A stretch of 64,000 nucleotides of DNA from Paenibacillus oralis. Lineage in GTDB: Bacteria; Bacillota; Bacilli; Paenibacillales; Paenibacillaceae. Location of the stretch: NCBI RefSeq assembly GCF_003863965.1, contig NZ_RRCN01000001.1, forward strand, positions 5,104,304-5,168,303. Direction: 5' to 3'. The notes beneath the pieces are model-generated. The model was not told where the DNA came from and ran no database searches. It saw only the letters and a list, made by a program, of their open reading frames with translations. The position numbers and the translations under genes are program-made. Shown here one piece after another: positions 59,070 to 64,000 of this stretch (its first letter is position 1; the number at the start of each line of letters is the position of its first letter).

Positions 59070-59210
59070 TAAGATAATCAAAGAATATCCGTACAATTAC
59101 TGTTGGTGTAAGATAAGACTTCCTTAAGCAAATTTTTTCTAATTTAGCTATTGACGTTTTCGGAACCTTGATTTAATATAGTCACATAACTACATACTTG
59201 GATAATAATG

Positions 59211-59289
59211 GTGTGTTACCATTACTCTGATGGGCATGAGCCAAGAAAAGTCGACCTATTCAATTTAGGTTCTTTTCTTGGCTCTTTTT
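59211..59289 (+). promoter_or_regulatory. GlcT-type RNA antiterminator site and terminator upstream of PTS genes
   Basis: GTGTTACC, a hairpin, then GATGGGCATGAGCC (59213-59242) is the RAT; it overlaps the terminator arms GAGCCAAGAAAAG (59238-59250) and CTTTTCTTGGCTC (59272-59284), followed by T5. The layout is that of GlcT/LicT-controlled PTS leaders. It now leads into a decayed EIIA segment and, 327 bases on, the intact PTS gene. Confidence 0.8.
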
Positions 59290-59329
59290 GTTTACTTTAG
59301 GAGTAGAGCGGAGCAGTAGGTGCTCTAAT

Positions 59330-59586
59330 ATGAAATCGCTCATCGGCCATTATGTAAACGATATCAAGAAAATGATGACGTTGGGAGGGAGCCGGGCAAG
59401 AATAGTTCTTGTGCTAGGCCGGTCAAGTGCTGATTGAATTCGATACCGCCAAGATGCAAGCAGCGGCTATCCGACGATCACACCGATTATTGTAACAAAC
59501 GCTGAGTGATCGAGAGCTTGGAGGGACTCAGCGGAGCAATTACAGCAGGCCAAGAAGTCATTTTAAAAGTGGTTATGAAGGCTTAA
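59330..59586 (+). pseudogene. Decayed EIIA-Glc domain
   Basis: Fragments in three frames line up with the PTS EIIA-Glc domain: VNDIKKMM, then GQVLIEFDTAKMQAA, then GYPTITPIIVTNAE, then LSGAITAGQEVILKVV. Frameshifts and deletions separate them, and the active-site His region is lost. It is probably the end of a former EIICBA gene between the RAT leader and the present PTS gene. The left limit is uncertain. Confidence 0.65.
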
Positions 59587-59615
59587 TATCACTATTTTGA
59601 AAGGATGGTTGTTCA

Positions 59616-61100
59616 ATGCTAGCTTTTCTTCAGAAAATCGGGAAGTCGTTGATGCTTCCGGTAGCAACGTTACCAGCAGCAGCAATCTTGAATCGCTTCG
59701 GCAACATTGACTACATCAAGGAATTTCATTTTGGGGAGAATGTAGGGGGGGTCTTTAATACTTATATTGCCCCGTTTTTGAATGCGGGCGGTGGTACAAT
59801 ATTTGATAACCTCCCGCTGATTTTTGCAGTCGGTGTTGCAATCGGATTAGCTGAAGATGCTGTAGCCGCTTTGTCAGCAGTCATTGGGCAATTAATCTTA
59901 CTTAAGTTGCTCGCCATTGTACCAGGAATATTCCCAGGCTTGATGCAAACAGGAGCAGATACTAAATTGGACATGGGTGTTCTCGGCGGTATCATTGTAG
60001 GTTGCATTTCAGCATACTTGTATAAAAAATACCATAAGATCAAGCTTCCAGATTGGCTCGGCTTCTTTGGTGGCAAACGTTTCGTACCTATGGTTACAGC
60101 TTTTACAATGATTTTCGTTGGTTTAATTTGTGCTTTGATTTGGGGGCCGGTTCAAAGTGTTCTGGATACATTTGGCAACTGGGTTACGAGTCTCGGCGGA
60201 GTAGGGTCCGCAATTCATATTGTTGCTAACCGTCTCCTCGTACCGTTTGGACTGCATCATATTATCAACACCATTGTATGGTTCCAAATCGGTGATTTTA
60301 CCAACGCTGCAGGCAATGTCATTCATGGCGACTTGTACCGCTTCTTCGCTGGAGACAAATCAGCAGGTATGTTTATGACGGGGTTCTTCCCGGTTATGAT
60401 GTTCGGTCTTCCAGCAGCAGCATTTGCTATTATTCACACAGCTAAACCAGAAAAACGTAAAATGGTTGCGTCTATCTTTTTGGGTGCAGCTCTTTCCTCT
60501 TTCTTGACAGGTATTACAGAACCATTAGAATTCGCTTTTATGTTCGTTGCGCCTGTGCTTTATGGTGTCCATGTCGTCTTGTCTGGTATCTCAGCATTTG
60601 TAACTTATACGCTAGGTATGAAACTCGGTTTCGGATTCTCAGCTGGTTTTATCGACTATGCGATCAATTATGGACTCTCTACGAAACCGCTGTTGCTGAT
60701 TCCTGTAGGGCTTGTTTTCTTCGTTGTTTACTATTTGCTGTTCCGCGTGATCATTCAAGTGTTCAACCTTAAAACACCCGGACGTTCGGATGATCCTAAC
60801 GAATTCGAAATGGAAACGGGAGCAGGAGGAAGCGCGGATAGCACCGGTAAAACCCCGGCGGGAACGGACAGCAGAGCCGCGAAAATACTCGCGCAAATCG
60901 GCGGGCCGGACAATATCGTGTCCGTGGATGCGTGCATTACCCGCCTTCGACTCGTCGTCAAGGACGAAAAAATAGTCAACGATGCCGGATTGAAACAGCT
61001 TGGGGCATCGGGGGTCATAAGACTTGGCAAAGGCGCGGTCCAGGCCGTATTCGGGCCGCAATCCGAAACGATCAAGGACGAGATCAAGAAAATGCTGTAG
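59616..61100 (+). CDS. nagP: PTS permease EIICB, N-acetylglucosamine type
   Basis: The 494-residue permease has a GlcNAc-type EIIC domain (residues 1-390). Motifs include FLQKIGKSLMLPVATLPAAA, HHIINTIVWFQIGDFTNAAG, FFPVMMFGLPAAAFAIIHTA and ITEPLEFAFMFVAP. The EIIB domain has the phosphorylated Cys near 440 in VDACITRLRL. There is no EIIA domain, so phosphate must come from another EIIA. WFQ (not WYE) after HHIINT favours GlcNAc over glucose. ATG follows AAAGGATGG. The first 1.17 kb is richer in A/T codons than the EIIB part. Expression is probably set by the GlcT-type leader upstream. Permeases of this type are known targets of glycocin F. Confidence 0.9.
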   Translation: MLAFLQKIGKSLMLPVATLPAAAILNRFGNIDYIKEFHFGENVGGVFNTYIAPFLNAGGGTIFDNLPLIFAVGVAIGLAEDAVAALSAVIGQLILLKLLAIVPGIFPGLMQTGADTKLDMGVLGGIIVGCISAYLYKKYHKIKLPDWLGFFGGKRFVPMVTAFTMIFVGLICALIWGPVQSVLDTFGNWVTSLGGVGSAIHIVANRLLVPFGLHHIINTIVWFQIGDFTNAAGNVIHGDLYRFFAGDKSAGMFMTGFFPVMMFGLPAAAFAIIHTAKPEKRKMVASIFLGAALSSFLTGITEPLEFAFMFVAPVLYGVHVVLSGISAFVTYTLGMKLGFGFSAGFIDYAINYGLSTKPLLLIPVGLVFFVVYYLLFRVIIQVFNLKTPGRSDDPNEFEMETGAGGSADSTGKTPAGTDSRAAKILAQIGGPDNIVSVDACITRLRLVVKDEKIVNDAGLKQLGASGVIRLGKGAVQAVFGPQSETIKDEIKKML

Positions 61101-61116
61101 GGCAACGTACGTTTCA

Positions 61117-61157
61117 AGCAGCAGGGCGGAGGTGAGAGTCCGTCCTGCTGTTTTTAG
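61117..61157 (+). terminator. Intrinsic terminator after nagP
   Basis: AGCAGCAGGGCGGA pairs with TCCGTCCTGCTG; five T follow. Confidence 0.85.
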
Positions 61158-61527
61158 ATATAGGAAACTATAAGTTTCCGATCCTCCGCTGATAGGAAGG
61201 GGAAGAGGAATCTGGAGGCTAAGGGACACCAGAGCCGTTATCTGCGGAAAAACGGAGGTTAGCAAAATGTAACGGACACAGATGACCTTATCTACCTCAA
61301 ATCGGCCCGGATGAACTGATTTTTAGCCAAATAGAGTCATGTGTGTCCGTTAGGCTGGGAAATACCCGGGAAATGGGCGGATAAGGTCGCTGGTGTCCGT
61401 TAGAGCAGCGTCCACAGATTGGAAAGAGCCGATGTTCTCGGTGCTTCGTTTTTTTCGCCAAAGCTTGCCAGCAAACGGCAGGTAAAGTATGCTCGGTGGA
61501 GAAAGAGATCGATAGTGGAGGCTCGGT
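61158..61527. repeat. Non-coding spacer with a dispersed repeat
   Basis: No gene is seen. Positions 61343-61407 (GTCCGTTAGGCTGGGAAATA, core GGGAAATACCCGGGAAATGG) match 33907-33971. The word GTCCGTTAG occurs twice in it, and AACGGACAC occurs inverted at about 61270. Confidence 0.65.
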
Positions 61528-62391
61528 ATGTCATATAAAATCACGAAATGGATGATTTTGATCGTTCCGACGCTTGTCGTCGGTTTATGGGAGTATGTGC
61601 GCCACCAATTTTTGATGCCGTATCTTTCTATGGAACTGGGGAATATCCTTACGCCCTTCATCTTGTTTGGGGTCTGCGTGCCGCTGTTGCACCGCTGGTT
61701 CTCCTACCTGGAACAGATGCAGGAGGAACTGCAGCGGGAGCGGGCGCTCAAAGCGCGCCTGGAGCAGCGGGAACAGCTGGCCCGGGAGCTGCACGACGGG
61801 ATTGCCCAGTCTTTGTTCCTGTTGTCGGTGAAGGTCGACCGGGCCGAACGGCAGCAGGCGGAGGCCGGACAGGCTTATGATTGGCATGAGCTGCGCAAGA
61901 CGATCCACGAGGTGAACCGCTATGTGAGGGAGGCGATTTCCGATTTGCGCATTCCCCCGGATTCCCGGGTGTCCGCAAGCGGGATCGCCGATTTTCCGGG
62001 GTTGATCCGGCAGATGGCGGAGGAGCGGAAGCTGGCGCTGCGTCTGGACTGGGAGTTAAATGAAGAAATGTGGCCTCCCAAAGCGCGGATGGAGCTGCTA
62101 GCATGCATCCGGGAGGCGATCGTTAACGCGGGCAAACATGGAGGGGTTCAGGAAGTTTATGTAACCGGGACGGGGGATGCCCAGCGGTTTCGAGTGTCCG
62201 TCATGGATGAAGGAACGGGTTTTCAAGCGGATAAACTGCAAAGCAAAGGAAGGTACGGCCTGCAAATTATCCGCGAACGGGCGGAAGCCATGGGATGGAT
62301 GCTGCTGGTGACGTCCCGGCCGGGTAAAACGACGGTAAAAATAGCGGGAGGAGAAGGTTCGAATGAAGGTACGCGTACTGGTCGTCGATGA
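61528..62391 (+). CDS. Sensor histidine kinase (NarX/LiaS-like)
   Basis: A 287-residue kinase with two N-terminal membrane helices (WMILIVPTLVVGLWEYV and ILTPFILFGVCVPLL), a coiled linker, a HisKA_3 domain with the phospho-His near 89 in ARELHDGIAQSLF, and a HATPase (REAIVNAGKHGG; VMDEGTGF). It has almost no extracellular sensor loop, so it may sense membrane state or a partner. Its end overlaps the response regulator gene by 29 bases. Confidence 0.92.
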   Translation: MSYKITKWMILIVPTLVVGLWEYVRHQFLMPYLSMELGNILTPFILFGVCVPLLHRWFSYLEQMQEELQRERALKARLEQREQLARELHDGIAQSLFLLSVKVDRAERQQAEAGQAYDWHELRKTIHEVNRYVREAISDLRIPPDSRVSASGIADFPGLIRQMAEERKLALRLDWELNEEMWPPKARMELLACIREAIVNAGKHGGVQEVYVTGTGDAQRFRVSVMDEGTGFQADKLQSKGRYGLQIIRERAEAMGWMLLVTSRPGKTTVKIAGGEGSNEGTRTGRR

Positions 62392-63010
62392 TCATCCGCA
62401 TGCGCGGGAGGCGATCGGCGAAATTTTGGCGGAGGATGACGGGTTTGAAGTGATCGGCTATGCCGAAAACGGGGATCAGGCGATTGAGCTGACCGAGCTG
62501 TGGATGCCGGACCTGATCCTGATGGATATTCACATGCCCGGCAAGGACGGGCTCGAAACGACGCGGGAAAACAAGCTTCGCTACCCGTATGTCAAGATCG
62601 TCCTGATTACCGTTTCGGATGATGCCGCGCATCTGTTTGAGGCGCTTAAGCAGGGGGCGCAAGGCTATTTGCTCAAAAACTTGGAGCCCGGGACCTGGCT
62701 GGAATATTTACGGGCGATCGCCAGCGACGAAGCCCCGCTTTCCAGAGAACTGGCGCTTCGGATATTGCAGGAGTTTCCGCTCGCGAAAAAAAACGCAGCC
62801 GGAGAACCCCCGCTCACCGCGCGGGAGCGCGAGATTCTCGACTGGGTCGCCAAAGGTATGACCAATCGGGAAATTGCCGCGGTTTTGCACATTTCCGATC
62901 AGACGGTGAAAAATCATCTGAAAAATATTTTGCATAAGCTTCATTTGGAAAACCGCGTCCAGTTAACACGATACGCAATGGAGCAAGGCTGGATCGATGC
63001 CGGGGAATAA
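62363..63010 (+). CDS. NarL/FixJ-type response regulator
   Basis: The 215-residue regulator has a receiver domain (VLVVDDHPHAREAI; phospho-Asp55 in LILMDIHMPGKDG; Thr/Lys switch residues) and a C-terminal LuxR-type helix-turn-helix (LTAREREILDWVAKGMTNRE, SDQTVKNHLKNILHKL). It is the partner of the overlapping kinase. Targets are unknown. Confidence 0.94.
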   Translation: MKVRVLVVDDHPHAREAIGEILAEDDGFEVIGYAENGDQAIELTELWMPDLILMDIHMPGKDGLETTRENKLRYPYVKIVLITVSDDAAHLFEALKQGAQGYLLKNLEPGTWLEYLRAIASDEAPLSRELALRILQEFPLAKKNAAGEPPLTAREREILDWVAKGMTNREIAAVLHISDQTVKNHLKNILHKLHLENRVQLTRYAMEQGWIDAGE

Positions 63011-63023
63011 GGACTCCCTCCGC

Positions 63024-63323
63024 TCAAAAGTATCCGAGCTGTTCTTTGGCCGCTTCCGACATCTGCGCAGGCGACCATCTGGGCTCCCAGACGAGATCCA
63101 CTTGCGGTGAATCGACGCCTAACTGCTCTTTCAGGACCCAAAGGACCCCGCCGACGATGGTGTCGTGCATCGGGCACCCCGGCGTTGTCAGCGTCATTTG
63201 GATATATACCCGTTCGTCGTCAGCCTGAATGTCGTAAACAAGACCCAGATCGACGATATTGACCCCCAGTTCGGGATCGTACACTTCCCGCAGCGATTCG
63301 CGGATTTGCTCAACTCTGTTCAT
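63024..63323 (-). CDS. MIP18/DUF59 family Fe-S assembly protein
   Basis: The 99-residue protein matches the PaaD/SufT-like DUF59 domain: LREVYDPELGVNIVDLGLVY, and the conserved Cys in TLTTPGCPMHDTI. Such proteins help assemble or deliver Fe-S clusters. ATG at 63323 follows GAGGAGGATG; the longer upstream frame is not family-like. It is downstream of, and probably cotranscribed with, the membrane protein gene at the window edge. Confidence 0.9.
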   Translation of the reverse strand: MNRVEQIRESLREVYDPELGVNIVDLGLVYDIQADDERVYIQMTLTTPGCPMHDTIVGGVLWVLKEQLGVDSPQVDLVWEPRWSPAQMSEAAKEQLGYF

Positions 63324-63375
63324 GACAACATCCTCCTCAGTTTTAAAAATGGTTATCATTTCGGCAAAAATGGAA

Positions 63376-64000
63376 TTAACGGGCGAACACCATGGCGATC
63401 AGCGCAATATAGGCGATGGAGAGAAGCGAATAGGCGCCGCCTCCGATCGCAATAACGGCGGGTGAATTCAGCGCCAAGCCGGCCAGGACGGACAAGCTCG
63501 CGCATAAAATAGCGGTCAAACTTAAATTCACCTGCGGTTCGTTCAACAGGTCGGCCAACACCGGTGTTCCCGGTTTGCCTGCCTGTTTGCCGTATTTATA
63601 CGTCCACCACAGGAAAGGAACGATTTTGGAAACATAACATAACACCGTAAACGAAACCCAGCCGCTCAGGTAAATCCAGCCGGCCGTGAGCACGGTGCGG
63701 GTATCAAGCAAATGCCCGGGCGACCATAACGCCCTCAGCGCAAACGCGACCGCAAACGCGGCGAAAATCTGATTGCCCAAAACGGACCATTCGATGCCGG
63801 GGCCCGGGCTGCGTTTATGCCGTTTCCGGCGGATTTGCAGCACGTGCGCATTATACACGACGACGGCGAGTGCAATGAGGAGCAGGGCCGCCACTTTCAG
63901 CCCCATGCCGGAGCCGAACAGGAAGGAGCTGGCGCCGACGAGCACGCCGGCGTTCCACAAGCTCAGCACGGTCTTCTGCAGCTTGACCGGATAATCGTGG
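63376..64000 (-). CDS. Polytopic membrane protein, C-terminal part (cut by window end)
   Basis: The frame is open to base 64000 on the minus strand; about 207 residues are visible. At least five hydrophobic helices are seen. The segment GWVSFTVLCYVSKIVPFLWW and YKYGKQAGKP resembles a C-terminal part of cbb3/heme-copper oxidase subunit I-like membrane proteins, but I am not sure. An internal GTG near 63969 is a less likely start than one beyond the window. Confidence 0.6.
   Translation of the reverse strand, partial: HDYPVKLQKTVLSLWNAGVLVGASSFLFGSGMGLKVAALLLIALAVVVYNAHVLQIRRKRHKRSPGPGIEWSVLGNQIFAAFAVAFALRALWSPGHLLDTRTVLTAGWIYLSGWVSFTVLCYVSKIVPFLWWTYKYGKQAGKPGTPVLADLLNEPQVNLSLTAILCASLSVLAGLALNSPAVIAIGGGAYSLLSIAYIALIAMVFAR

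Noticed and set aside
1..64000. CRISPR arrays, rRNA and tRNA genes
   Set aside because: No regularly spaced repeats of CRISPR type and no cloverleaf or rRNA sequence were recognised by eye; a covariance search would be needed to exclude divergent RNAs.

Overview
The window looks like chromosomal DNA of a Paenibacillus-like endospore-forming Firmicute. The basis is the order rny - ymdB - spoVS - 2-oxoacid:ferredoxin oxidoreductase - miaB - ymcA, a sigma-H-type promoter before spoVS, a SpoVA2/2Duf spore-germination cluster, an SLH-domain exported protein, a YpdA-type bacillithiol reductase, frequent TTG/GTG starts and strong GGAGG ribosome sites. Most of the window is moderately GC-rich. One block, about 53.9-59.1 kb, is strikingly AT-rich and foreign in composition.

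Layout. 1-6.9 kb: rny (5' cut by the window), ymdB, spoVS, an M19 dipeptidase, the korAB oxidoreductase and a PduL phosphotransacylase. 7-9.7 kb: spoVAC, spoVAD and a DUF421-DUF1657 (2Duf) gene on the minus strand, with a free-standing DUF1657 gene opposite. 9.8-15.4 kb: miaB, ricA/ymcA, a hotdog thioesterase, then an NAD-salvage set (NrtR-like Nudix regulator, nicotinamidase, nicotinate phosphoribosyltransferase). 15.4-17.8 kb: TetR and a DHA2 exporter around a palindromic operator. 18-22.4 kb: a second, differently fused oxidoreductase and an AcuI-like reductase. 22.4-26.3 kb: a lipoprotein, moaB, a His-rich COG0523 GTPase and an SLH/PrcB protein. 26.4-33.6 kb: a heterodimeric exporter like BmrC/BmrD with an attenuator-like leader, a HesB-like protein, an unknown gene and a YwjA-like exporter. 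34-44.3 kb: housekeeping and unknown genes, a 28-codon ORF with its own promoter and terminator, rsgA, a dead esterase, an MFS exporter and a GntR-ABC operon. 44.7-52.9 kb: an IS1595-like transposase, an SDR, gluQ, a CNNM/CBS protein and hrpB.

The most interesting region is 53.0-61.1 kb. A 53-residue precursor on the minus strand (53743-53904) has the C-x6-C / GYDSGT loop / C-x6-C hairpin of glycocin F-type bacteriocins. Divergent from it run an XRE regulator, a SunS/GccA-type glycosyltransferase, a C39-peptidase ABC exporter and two membrane-anchored thioredoxin-like proteins. Together these look like a complete glycocin pathway: glycosylation, disulfide formation, leader removal and export. 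No immunity gene is visible. The island lies between two GlcT-type antiterminator/terminator leaders, next to a decayed EIIA-Glc domain and an intact GlcNAc-type PTS permease gene. PTS permeases are the known targets of glycocin F and sublancin, so this placement may matter for self-protection. A group II intron 3' remnant lies at the left border.

61.5-64 kb: a NarL-type two-component system, a MIP18-family Fe-S assembly protein and the C-terminal part of a membrane protein cut by the window end. I saw no rRNA, tRNA or CRISPR array.
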